Shown here piece by piece: positions 56,223 to 64,000 of a stretch of DNA of 64,000 nt. A model generated the notes under the pieces. That model made no database searches, was not told the DNA's origin, and saw nothing but the letters and a program-made list of their open reading frames with translations. The stretch's first letter is position 1. Each line of letters starts with the position of its first letter. The stretch is taken from assembly GCA_002733765.1 (NCBI GenBank), contig NVWU01000013.1, positions 1 through 64,000 on the forward strand, in the 5' to 3' direction. This DNA is from Colwellia sp. GTDB taxonomy: Bacteria > Pseudomonadota > Gammaproteobacteria > Enterobacterales > Alteromonadaceae. Made by a program: the position numbers and the translations under genes.

Positions 56223-58280
56223 TTATGTCGATTCTTTACTATTAGTTGTAGATGCTTGTTGAGCTTTATCTATTCTTTTAAGTTTAGCCTTTGCCACGGC
56301 TGCTGCTATTCGAGCCTTTTTTTCTTCGGCTGCAGTTGTTGTATTTTGTACTTTTTCACCTGTTTTTTCTTGTTTTATTTCTGTTGAAAATTCACTTTTT
56401 TCTGTAGAGGACTTATTTGCTTGAACTTTTTTCGCCTTTGCCTTCGCAATAGCTATTGCTATTCGAGCCTTCTTATCATCAATAATATTATTTTGAGTAC
56501 TGTCATTGGTAACTGATTGTTTTTGAATTACTTCTTTTTTAGTTGTTACAGATGATTCAGCATTCGTCTCTCTAGCGAGCCTTTTGGCTTTTGCTCTTGC
56601 AATAGCAGCCTTAACTGGTGATATTTCAGCTTGATCATTGTCATTCTGTTTTTCACTGCCGATTACGGGGAACTCAGTATTTTTGTTTTTAGCCGCTTTT
56701 TTTGCTTTTACTCGGGCCAGCGCTGCAGCTACTGCAGAACTTGCTGTTCCACCATCAGCTGATTTTTTATTCATTGTTGCTTTGCGTGCGGCAGCGGCTT
56801 TTTCATGTTTTACTTGTCGCGCTATTTTTTCTTGCTCTAAGCGAAATTTTCTTGCTTCAAAACGTGCTTTTGCTTTTTCTGCTTTGATGTCAAGTTGCTG
56901 TTGTTGGCGTATTTCAGCCTTGGCAACGCGATAATACTGTACTAAAGGAATTTGACTAGGGCATACATAGGCACAAGCACCACAGTCAATACAATCAAAT
57001 AAATTAAGTTGAGCTAACTGTTGGTGATCTTTTGCTTTCGCACTCCATTGTAACTCTTGAGGTAACAACTGACTTGGGCATACATCAGCACATTGACCAC
57101 AGCGAATACACTCAACCTCATTAGAGTTATGGTCAAAAGCACTAGGCATTTCCACTTTACTTGGCGCTAAAATGCAGTTGCTGGTTTTTATAATAGGCAC
57201 TTGCTCATTTAAAATGCTAAAACCCATTAATGGCCCACCCATAATCACTGGGGGCTGTGCCGAATTAGGAGTAGATTTTTTCTCGCTAACCTCACTGACA
57301 AAACCTGCTTGATAAAGTAAATAGCTAACCTGTGTTCCTAATAAAACCCAAAAATTTTGAGGCTTTGATAAAGCGTTACCTGTTAAGGTTACTACACGGC
57401 GAATAAGTGGAATGTCATTGATGACCGCATCGCTAATAGCAAAACAGGTTGCAACATTTTGTACTACAATACCCGAGTTAATAGGTAATGTGCCGCTGTT
57501 AACTTCTTTGCCTGTTAAAATCTTTATTAACTGTTTTTCACCACCCGTGGGATATTTAGTGGGTAAAACACAGACTTTTATTTTTGCATTGTGTTTAGTC
57601 GCTTGCTGTAACGCTTTTATTGCTTGTGGTTTATTATCTTCAATACCGATCAAAATAAAAGTGGGGGTAAGTAATTGATCGAGTATTTTTATACCATCCA
57701 CAATGGCTTCACTTTGTTCACGCATTAATAAGTCATCGGCAGTAATGTAGGGTTCACATTCAGCCGCATTGATTATTAGAAAGTCGATACCTGGTTTTGT
57801 ATTCACTTTAATGTGCGTAGGAAAACCAGCTCCACCCATACCTGCAATACCAGCCTCGGCAATTTTTTTAATAATTTCTTGATTATTTAACTTGGAGAAA
57901 TCTTGACAAATTTCACGTTTTTTCCAAGTGTCTTCACCATCTACATCAATAAATAAGCATAATTCACTCAAACCTGAAGGGTGAGCAATAACAGATTTTT
58001 TAATTGCCGTAATTGTTCCACTCGTTGGTGCATGCACAGGAACCGCCATAGGGTTAGCACTTTGAGTGAGTGCCTGACCTTTAAGTACTTTGTCGCCAAC
58101 CTTAACAAGTAAGTCACCTTGACGACCAATATGTTGTTGTAAGGGTAAAATTAATTGTTTTGGTAATGCTAATTGTTTAATGGGTTTAGCAGAGGTTATT
58201 GCCTTTTGCTCTGGTGGATGAATACCGCCATGAAAATGCCAGAATTTACCTTGGTTGATACGCTCAATAATAGAATCCAT
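56223..58280 (-). CDS. rsxC: Rsx/Rnf subunit RsxC
   Basis: Peripheral NADH-facing subunit with FMN/NADH-binding and SLBB folds. GMGGAGFPTHIK (about 147-158) and INAAECEPYITADD are visible. Two 4Fe-4S motifs are CIRCGQCADVCPSQ (about 390) and CIDCGACAYVCPSQ (about 430). After about residue 470 there is a long Ala/Lys-rich tail with repeated ARIAxAxAKAKxK helices, as in E. coli RsxC (740 residues) but shorter. Confidence 0.96.
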   Translation of the reverse strand: MDSIIERINQGKFWHFHGGIHPPEQKAITSAKPIKQLALPKQLILPLQQHIGRQGDLLVKVGDKVLKGQALTQSANPMAVPVHAPTSGTITAIKKSVIAHPSGLSELCLFIDVDGEDTWKKREICQDFSKLNNQEIIKKIAEAGIAGMGGAGFPTHIKVNTKPGIDFLIINAAECEPYITADDLLMREQSEAIVDGIKILDQLLTPTFILIGIEDNKPQAIKALQQATKHNAKIKVCVLPTKYPTGGEKQLIKILTGKEVNSGTLPINSGIVVQNVATCFAISDAVINDIPLIRRVVTLTGNALSKPQNFWVLLGTQVSYLLYQAGFVSEVSEKKSTPNSAQPPVIMGGPLMGFSILNEQVPIIKTSNCILAPSKVEMPSAFDHNSNEVECIRCGQCADVCPSQLLPQELQWSAKAKDHQQLAQLNLFDCIDCGACAYVCPSQIPLVQYYRVAKAEIRQQQQLDIKAEKAKARFEARKFRLEQEKIARQVKHEKAAAARKATMNKKSADGGTASSAVAAALARVKAKKAAKNKNTEFPVIGSEKQNDNDQAEISPVKAAIARAKAKRLARETNAESSVTTKKEVIQKQSVTNDSTQNNIIDDKKARIAIAIAKAKAKKVQANKSSTEKSEFSTEIKQEKTGEKVQNTTTAAEEKKARIAAAVAKAKLKRIDKAQQASTTNSKEST

Positions 58281-58294
58281 AGGGTTATATTTTC

Positions 58295-58864
58295 CTAATC
58301 TATTTGCTTCACAGCAATTTTATTCAAATCCCACTGCCAATTCTGAATGGTTTCAGGAGTTGGGCGCATTTCAATACAATCAACAGGACAAGGAGCCACA
58401 CATAAGTCACAGCCCGTACATTCATCGATAATTATGGTGTGCATCTGTTTAGCCGCACCTAATATTGCATCAACAGGACAAGCTTGGATGCATTTAGTAC
58501 AGCCAATACAATCTTCTTCAATGATAAAGGCTACTTTGGGTCTATTACTTTGTGAGGAATCATCTTGTTCATGATTTTCATCTACAGGCTGAACATCGAC
58601 ACCAAGCAAGTCAGCAATTTTTTTAATGGTATCTTCTCCGCCGGGGGCACATTTATTAATGGCCTCACCATTGGCAACTGCTTCAGCATAAGGTTTACAA
58701 CCAGGATAACCACATTGACCACATTGTGTTTGTGGCAGTAATGCATCAAGCTGTTCAACAATAGGATCACCGTCAACATGAAAGCGTATTGAAGCGTAAC
58801 CAAGTAAAGCACCAAATAATGCGGCAATAGCGCCTAAAACGAGTATGGCAATTAAAATATTCAT
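58295..58864 (-). CDS. rsxB: Rsx/Rnf subunit RsxB
   Basis: Iron-sulphur subunit. One N-terminal membrane helix (about 3-25), the GX cluster domain [15 protein letters not shown] (about 48-62) and a double ferredoxin: [16 protein letters not shown] (about 118) and [17 protein letters not shown] (about 148). Length 189, as in E. coli (192). Confidence 0.97.
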   Translation of the reverse strand: MNILIAILVLGAIAALFGALLGYASIRFHVDGDPIVEQLDALLPQTQCGQCGYPGCKPYAEAVANGEAINKCAPGGEDTIKKIADLLGVDVQPVDENHEQDDSSQSNRPKVAFIIEEDCIGCTKCIQACPVDAILGAAKQMHTIIIDECTGCDLCVAPCPVDCIEMRPTPETIQNWQWDLNKIAVKQID

Positions 58865-58880
58865 GAGTGTCTTTTCTGCC

Positions 58881-59462
58881 CTAAATTTTAACTAAACCTG
58901 CAAAGCCCATAAAGGCTAAAGACATTAAGCCAGCAGTGATCATTGCAATAGCTGCTCCTTTAAAAGGTGTCGGTACGTCAGCATTAGCCAATTTTTCTCT
59001 CATGGCTGAAAACATAATAAGCACCAAAGAAAAGCCAACAGCAGCACCAAACCCATAAATAATTGATTCAAAAAAATTATGTTGTAATCTAAGATTTAAT
59101 AAAGCAACACCAAGTACAGCACAATTGGTGGTGATTAATGGAAGAAAAATGCCTAATAAACGATAAAGGCTATTACTTGTTTTATGCACCACCATTTCAG
59201 TAAATTGTACCACGACAGCTATCACTAAAATGAAACTCATTGTGGTTAAATATTCAAGATCTAAAGGTACTAAGATGTAGGTGGTAACTAGGTAACTGAG
59301 CAAAGAGGCTAAGGTCATTACAAAGGTAGTTGCAAATGACATACCTATGGCTGTTTCAGTACGTGAAGATACCCCCATAAAAGGGCATAAGCCAAGAAAT
59401 TGCACTAGTACAAAGTTGTTCACCAGTACAGTGCCAATAAGCAGTAGGGCGTAATCAGTCAT
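58881..59462 (-). CDS. rsxA: Rsx/Rnf subunit RsxA
   Basis: Integral membrane subunit with six helices that binds an Fe-S cluster in the membrane with Rsx[21 protein letters not shown] and [20 protein letters not shown] carry the cluster cysteines. Length 193, as in E. coli. First gene of the rsxABCDGE-nth run. The 172 bp upstream presumably hold the promoter; no clear operator seen. Confidence 0.97.
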   Translation of the reverse strand: MTDYALLLIGTVLVNNFVLVQFLGLCPFMGVSSRTETAIGMSFATTFVMTLASLLSYLVTTYILVPLDLEYLTTMSFILVIAVVVQFTEMVVHKTSNSLYRLLGIFLPLITTNCAVLGVALLNLRLQHNFFESIIYGFGAAVGFSLVLIMFSAMREKLANADVPTPFKGAAIAMITAGLMSLAFMGFAGLVKI

Positions 59463-59634
59463 TTGTGTTATATGTCAAGATGTTAATTATTTAAAAGCTA
59501 TGAGTATTATCCTTTTTTTTCTTACATATAACAACACTAGTATGAATAGGGATATTATTTTCATCTACTTTACTTAAACAAAGCGAGTATTTAACATTGT
59601 TTGAATTTGAAAATGAATAGTATTTGTTAGCTGG

Positions 59635-61548
59635 CTATAATGGTGCTGGTTTACCAATATAAAACCCTTGGCAACCATCAATAAACAGTTTGTCTAAAGT
59701 ATGCTTTTCTTCTTGGCTTTCAACACTCTCAGCCAGTACGTTGATACTTAATCTATGAGCTAAATCGACCATTAGACGTAAGAAGTATTGATTATTTTTA
59801 TCATCGTCAATATCTCGGGTGTAAGAGCTATCCATTTTTATATAATCAGGCGTTAAATCTCTAAAAAATTTAAATGAGGTTAAACCGACGCCAAAGCGCT
59901 CAACGGTAATTCGTGAGCCAACACGGTGCAGCATATTAATTAGACGTTTACTGGTTTTAATATTTTGTTGTAAACCGTACTCAGTTATTTCAAAAATTAA
60001 TCTCGGTGCAACTTGGGGCTCACGCAATAGTTTACGTTCTAGCCAAATCATAAAGTGCTCATCACTAATACTTCGCGCGCTAATGTTTATACCAAAACTA
60101 TGATTAAACATATTTTTGCTAATAATTTCTTTAATGGTTGTTTCAATAATAAGCTTATCTACAGCAATAATTTTATCTAGTTTTTCAGCCATAGCGATAA
60201 AAGAGGCAGTAGGCAACATTTCATTATTTGAATTAAGAAAACGTGCTAATATTTCACCATAAACTTTACTATTTCTACCGCTAGGCTGAATAGGTTGTAG
60301 TAATAAAGTAACTCGTTGGTTCTCTAATACACTATCTATTTCTTGACGCCAATTTTGGTTGCCATAATTAGCGCTATTTTTTTGTAAAATATCAGTATCT
60401 CTTTGTGAATACCAAGCATTTGAGCTTTGAGTTTGGGCAACACTCACCCCTGTATCAGCTAAAGCGAGTAATTCACCTAAAGGTTTAGATTTATCAAAGT
60501 GTACTAGGCCAGAATAGGCGACAGAATCCAGATCAGATGCTTGCTGATACTCATTAAATTGAATCGTTAATTCTTTGGTAAATTTTTCTGCCTCTTTTAA
60601 CTCAATATTAGGTAAAATGCAGGCGAAGTCTGAACTGTTTAATCTAAATACATTTCCATCTGAGTATGCTGAGAGCGTTTTTGTAATAAGTTTAGCAACA
60701 TGAGATATATAATTATCACCCTCTTTATAACCATGAATTTGATTTATGGTTTGTAACTCTGAGCAGCGGGTTATAATTAACACACCAAACTGTACAGGGC
60801 TTTCTTGAACAATTTTGTTTTCATAAAACTGCACAAAGCGGTTACGGTTATCAAGTTTGGTTAAATGATCAATGTAAGCTTCTTTTTCTAAATTAAGGGT
60901 GTTTTCTAATTGTTTTGCCATCAATTCTTTAATATCACTAATACCCTGCTTAAGCTCAGGTATTTCTAATATGTCATTATTAGCGCCTGATTGTTCAATG
61001 TCGGATGTATTGGTGTGATTAACTAAAGCAAGATCACTTTTTATTTGCTGGTTAATTATTTTAAATACTGTTTTATGCCTTTTTATACTCATCGTTGCAG
61101 CAAAAAAGACTAAAGAAAATGAGAGAACAAGAGAAGATAAAATAAAGTTAATAACTAAAGTCTGTTCACCTGAAAAATTAAGTTGATATTCGATACTTAC
61201 ACTTAGTTGCTTGGCTATATATTTTTTGGGCTTTGGTGAAGTCAAAGGCAAAGTTAAACCTATATCCGTATTTTTATAATTAAATAACTCCTCACCAGCT
61301 TGATTAGTTATTATTAAAACGTTGTAAGTTGTGGTTTGCTGAAGTGCTTCCGCAAGCCTTTTAATCGTGTCTATTTCCTTATTTGTTGTTACAGACGGCT
61401 TAGTCAATAAACTAATCACTTGGCTGTGTTGCGTCGCTTTACCTTCAAGTAATGAAGAAAGCAGTGATAAAGAAATGGCACTGACAGATAGAATGAAAAT
61501 CAATGATAGTAGCGTGTTTCTTAATAATAATTGAGGAAATGTATACAT
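59635..61548 (-). CDS. csrD: CsrD-like protein with degenerate GGDEF and EAL domains
   Basis: 637-residue membrane protein. Two hydrophobic helices (about 12-32 and 130-152) enclose a small periplasmic domain. The GGDEF domain (about 235-385) has NSSDF in place of GGDEF. The EAL domain (about 395-635) has EILARF in place of EALxR and VERFGVG in place of the DDFGTG loop, so neither cyclase nor phosphodiesterase activity is expected. This layout and length (E. coli CsrD 646) match the factor that targets CsrB/C small RNAs for RNase E decay. Assignment is by architecture. Confidence 0.7.
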   Translation of the reverse strand: MYTFPQLLLRNTLLSLIFILSVSAISLSLLSSLLEGKATQHSQVISLLTKPSVTTNKEIDTIKRLAEALQQTTTYNVLIITNQAGEELFNYKNTDIGLTLPLTSPKPKKYIAKQLSVSIEYQLNFSGEQTLVINFILSSLVLSFSLVFFAATMSIKRHKTVFKIINQQIKSDLALVNHTNTSDIEQSGANNDILEIPELKQGISDIKELMAKQLENTLNLEKEAYIDHLTKLDNRNRFVQFYENKIVQESPVQFGVLIITRCSELQTINQIHGYKEGDNYISHVAKLITKTLSAYSDGNVFRLNSSDFACILPNIELKEAEKFTKELTIQFNEYQQASDLDSVAYSGLVHFDKSKPLGELLALADTGVSVAQTQSSNAWYSQRDTDILQKNSANYGNQNWRQEIDSVLENQRVTLLLQPIQPSGRNSKVYGEILARFLNSNNEMLPTASFIAMAEKLDKIIAVDKLIIETTIKEIISKNMFNHSFGINISARSISDEHFMIWLERKLLREPQVAPRLIFEITEYGLQQNIKTSKRLINMLHRVGSRITVERFGVGLTSFKFFRDLTPDYIKMDSSYTRDIDDDKNNQYFLRLMVDLAHRLSINVLAESVESQEEKHTLDKLFIDGCQGFYIGKPAPL

Positions 61549-61737
61549 ATCGAGTTAAATTGCTCCGCAAGAAATTAACCGCACTAATTGAATTAATGCA
61601 TGCACAGATGAAGTATTTATAATGTCATTTTTAGACCTATAGTAACTGATTGTAAAGCATAAATTAATTTTTTCCATTAATTCTCAGTTTTAGAACGCAC
61701 AATTTACTTATTCTTTAATTATATTGTTTATTCAAGC

Positions 61738-61766
61738 TTGCGCTTATGCCTTTATCGCTATATAAT
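61738..61766 (+). promoter_or_regulatory. Strong sigma-70 promoter of the rimP-nusA leader
   Basis: TTGCGC (61738-61743), a 17-bp spacer and a perfect TATAAT (61761-61766), followed by a GC-rich discriminator CGCGG, resembling stable-RNA promoters. Start expected near 61773, about 330 nt before rimP. Confidence 0.8.
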
Positions 61767-61772
61767 TCGCGG

Positions 61773-62102
61773 TGCTAAATTTATGCCTGTAGGCAAATTG
61801 AGTATGTAGCAAGATGTCACTGAGGAATTATCTATTTAAATATAAATGGGTAACTCTATTCTTGTTACAAGTACTGGTAGTCACTTTATCGGGTGATACT
61901 GCTAGTATGGGGTCAGTGATATAGGCCCCAGTTATGGGGCTTTTTTGTTTATGGTGTTAAGTTTAAACCCACTATAAGTATTATATACAGCAAAAACGCT
62001 GGGCTAATAAGCCCTTTTTTTGTATCTAAAATTTTATTTTAAAAGAAATAGTTAACTAATTTTTAGCTCTTTCTTCATCCTAACACTAACAGGAGAAAAC
62101 GA
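61773..62102 (+). ncRNA. Structured leader or small RNA with two tandem terminators, upstream of rimP
   Basis: No tRNA is recognised here, although many gammaproteobacteria have tRNA-fMet at this site. A hairpin lies at about 61872-61905. The first terminator is at 61924-61946 (GCCCCA/TGGGGC then six T), the second at 62001-62021 (GGGCT/AGCCC then seven T). GGGG at 61909-61912 could instead pair with the CCCC of the first terminator, forming an antiterminator. It may be a short RNA or an attenuated operon leader. Confidence 0.55.
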
Positions 62103-62558
62103 TTGGCTAAATTTGAACAAAAATTAACTGACATGCTTCGCCCCGCTGTGGCCGAAACAGGTAAAGAATTACTCGGTGTTGAGTATATTAGTGCGGGTAA
62201 TAATTCAGTTTTACGTTTGTTTATTGACCATGAAAATGGCATCAATGTTGATGATTGCGCAGAAGTAAGTCGTCAAGTTGGCGCTATTTTAGATGTAGAA
62301 GATCCAATAAGTAGTGAATATAGTTTAGAAGTTTCATCCCCAGGCGTAGATAGACCGTTATTTGAATTAGCGCATTTTCAAACTGTGGTTGGTGAAACGG
62401 TCAATGTTAAATTATCGATGCCATTAAATGGTCGTCGAAAATTTAAAGGCACTTTAGTTGCTATAGAAAATGACACATTAATAGTAACTGTCGATGGCAT
62501 AGATTACGAACTTGTTATCAATAATGTAGACAAAGCAAACCTTGTCGCGAAACTTTAG
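62103..62558 (+). CDS. rimP: Ribosome maturation factor RimP
   Basis: Assists 30S subunit assembly. Start TTG 62103 with AGGAG about 8 nt upstream. N-terminal domain includes LGVEYISAGNNSVLRLFID and the conserved VDDCAEVSRQVGAILDVEDP; SLEVSSPGVDRPLF (about 79-92) is the family signature; the C-terminal SH3-like domain follows. Length 151 (E. coli 150). First gene of rimP-nusA. Confidence 0.96.
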   Translation: MAKFEQKLTDMLRPAVAETGKELLGVEYISAGNNSVLRLFIDHENGINVDDCAEVSRQVGAILDVEDPISSEYSLEVSSPGVDRPLFELAHFQTVVGETVNVKLSMPLNGRRKFKGTLVAIENDTLIVTVDGIDYELVINNVDKANLVAKL

Positions 62559-62740
62559 AAAAAATTAAGTAAAAAATATATATTTAAGTTTAATAGCAGT
62601 AGCTATTTAGCTCCTAGTTGTATAGTTCAATTTAGAGAAAATTACAGGCTTGACTTTAGTTGAAATGTAACTTTGAAAAAATAAGTTGGCTTATAGAACA
62701 ACAAGATAAATAACTACCTAAAAATTAAGGCTAAAAAAAC

Positions 62741-64000
62741 ATGAGTAAAGAGATATTACTGGTTGTTGATGCTGTATCAAATGAAAAGGCATTACCACGT
62801 GAAAGTATTTTTGAAGCAATGGAAACTGCTTTAGAAACAGCGACCAAGAAAAAATATGATGGCGATATTATCGTTCGTGTTTGTATTGACCGTATTACCG
62901 GTGAATTTGACACTTATCGTCGTTGGTTAATCGTTGCAGAGAGCGATGAGCCTATGGAAAATCCTTACGCTGAAATTAGTTTAGCGGCGGCTCAATATGA
63001 TGAACCAGAATTAAATGTTGGTGATTACGTAGAAGATCAAATTGAATCAGTTACTTTTGATCGCGTTACCACGCAAACGGCGAAGCAAGTTATTGTACAG
63101 AAAATTCGTGAAGCTGAACGTGCCTTAGTCGTTGAAGCATATCAAGACCAAGTCGGAGAGTTAGTTACCGGTGTAGTAAAAAAATCTAGTCGTGAAAGCG
63201 TTATTTTAGATTTAGGTAATAATGCTGAAGCAATTATTTATCGTGATGACATGTTACCACGCGAAACATTTCGCCCTGGTGATAGAGTACGTGGTTTATT
63301 ATATGATATTAAACCTGAAGCCCGTGGCGCACAATTATTGGTGAGCCGTACTAAACCTGAAATGTTAATTGAACTATTTCGTGTTGAAGTGCCAGAAATT
63401 GGCGAAGAAATGCTAGAGATAAAAGGTGCAGCACGCGATCCTGGTTCACGAGCTAAAATTGCGGTTAAAAGCAACGACAAGCGCATTGACCCCGTGGGCG
63501 CTTGTGTAGGAATGCGTGGTTCACGCGTACAAGCAGTTTCTGGTGAGTTAGGCGGCGAGCGTGTTGATATTGTGTTATATGACGATAATGTTGCTCAATA
63601 TGTAATTAATGCTATGTCTCCAGCAGAAGTTGCTTCAATTATTGTCGATGAAGACAAAGGCACAATGGATATTGCCGTTGAAGAAGGTAACTTAGCTATG
63701 GCCATCGGTCGTAGTGGTCAAAATATTCGTTTAGCAAGCCAGTTAACTGGCTGGGAACTAAACGTAATGACTGTTGAAGACATGAAAGAAAAGCATCAAG
63801 CTGAAAATGATAAAGTATTAAGTTTATTTATCGACAAACTAGACCTTGATGAAGACTTCGCTACATTGCTATCTGATGAAGGTTTTACTTCTTTAGAGGA
63901 AATAGCCTATGTTCCCGCAGAGGAAATGCTTGAAATTGATGGCTTGACTGAAGAAATTGTTGAAGAGCTAAGAGAACGAGCCAAAGAAGCATTAACAACA
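62741..64000 (+). CDS. nusA: Transcription factor NusA (truncated by window end)
   Basis: Transcription elongation, termination and antitermination factor. 420 codons are present from ATG 62741; E. coli NusA has 495, so the stop lies outside. N-terminal RNA-polymerase domain ([20 protein letters not shown]), S1 domain (about 135-200), KH1 with [19 protein letters not shown]2 with [18 protein letters not shown] (about 322-339) and the first acidic repeat domain ([16 protein letters not shown]). It follows rimP by 182 bp; infB is expected next. Confidence 0.97.
   Translation, partial: MSKEILLVVDAVSNEKALPRESIFEAMETALETATKKKYDGDIIVRVCIDRITGEFDTYRRWLIVAESDEPMENPYAEISLAAAQYDEPELNVGDYVEDQIESVTFDRVTTQTAKQVIVQKIREAERALVVEAYQDQVGELVTGVVKKSSRESVILDLGNNAEAIIYRDDMLPRETFRPGDRVRGLLYDIKPEARGAQLLVSRTKPEMLIELFRVEVPEIGEEMLEIKGAARDPGSRAKIAVKSNDKRIDPVGACVGMRGSRVQAVSGELGGERVDIVLYDDNVAQYVINAMSPAEVASIIVDEDKGTMDIAVEEGNLAMAIGRSGQNIRLASQLTGWELNVMTVEDMKEKHQAENDKVLSLFIDKLDLDEDFATLLSDEGFTSLEEIAYVPAEEMLEIDGLTEEIVEELRERAKEALTT

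Noticed and set aside
61549-62102. tRNA-fMet expected upstream of rimP
   Set aside because: No cloverleaf, CCA end or T-arm sequence could be found.

Overview
The window is AT-rich gammaproteobacterial chromosome. Gene order (nadK/recN/bamE, grpE-dnaK-dnaJ, epmC-yfcL-mnmC-fabB, pdxB-asd-fimV-truA-accD-folC-dedD-cvpA-purF, rsxABCDGE-nth, rimP-nusA), base composition, a FimV/HubP-type polar protein and a tmRNA tag reading ANDDTFALAA all point to an Alteromonadales bacterium, most likely Colwelliaceae. That placement is inference; no 16S gene is present.

Layout. 1-2920: accessory DNA next to the 3' end of ssrA, with a group II (IIC-like) intron and its reverse transcriptase lying just after a terminator hairpin, and a short 11-bp tandem repeat. 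2923-8331: ssrA and smpB, ratA-ratB, and bamE, recN and nadK reading leftward; recN has a LexA box inside a large palindrome. 8439-12890: heat-shock genes grpE, dnaK and dnaJ, the first two with sigma-32-type promoters. 12890-17854: a PhoP/PhoQ-like two-component system with a PepSY protein, a GlyGly-CTERM-type anchored protein and a DUF3300 protein. Three copies of a TTCAG-N6-TTCAG operator tie these genes into one probable regulon, and a MITE-like element sits inside the operon. 17871-22632: Lrp regulator, NhaA, EpmC, a second NAD-kinase-like protein, YfcL and a DinB-like protein. 22649-27815: an OlsF-like ornithine-lipid synthase, a stand-alone MnmC2 oxidoreductase and FabB with a FabR-type operator. 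27986-40308: the conserved pdxB-to-purF block. 40417-47705: Yip1 protein, a GAF-PAS-GGDEF-EAL phosphodiesterase, GNAT, M28 peptidase, YaeQ and a class V aminotransferase, followed by an IS200/IS605 tnpA remnant.

48183-52764 is the most unusual region. A winged-helix regulator with a degenerate receiver is divergent from four genes encoding a Ser-Asp-Asn repeat protein, a small secreted protein, a periplasmic C39-type cysteine peptidase and another small exported protein. The repeat protein and the first small protein share a C-terminal motif (QN-x-GNN-x3-Q). The three non-peptidase products each carry a Gly-Gly near residues 53-60. In gene content the locus resembles the Pseudomonas Fap functional-amyloid operon, but has no outer-membrane pore gene and a different repeat. 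It may be a variant extracellular fibre or matrix system.

52880-64000: nth and rsxEGDCBA, a CsrD-like degenerate GGDEF/EAL protein, then a leader with a near-consensus promoter and two tandem terminators in front of rimP and nusA. nusA runs off the window end.
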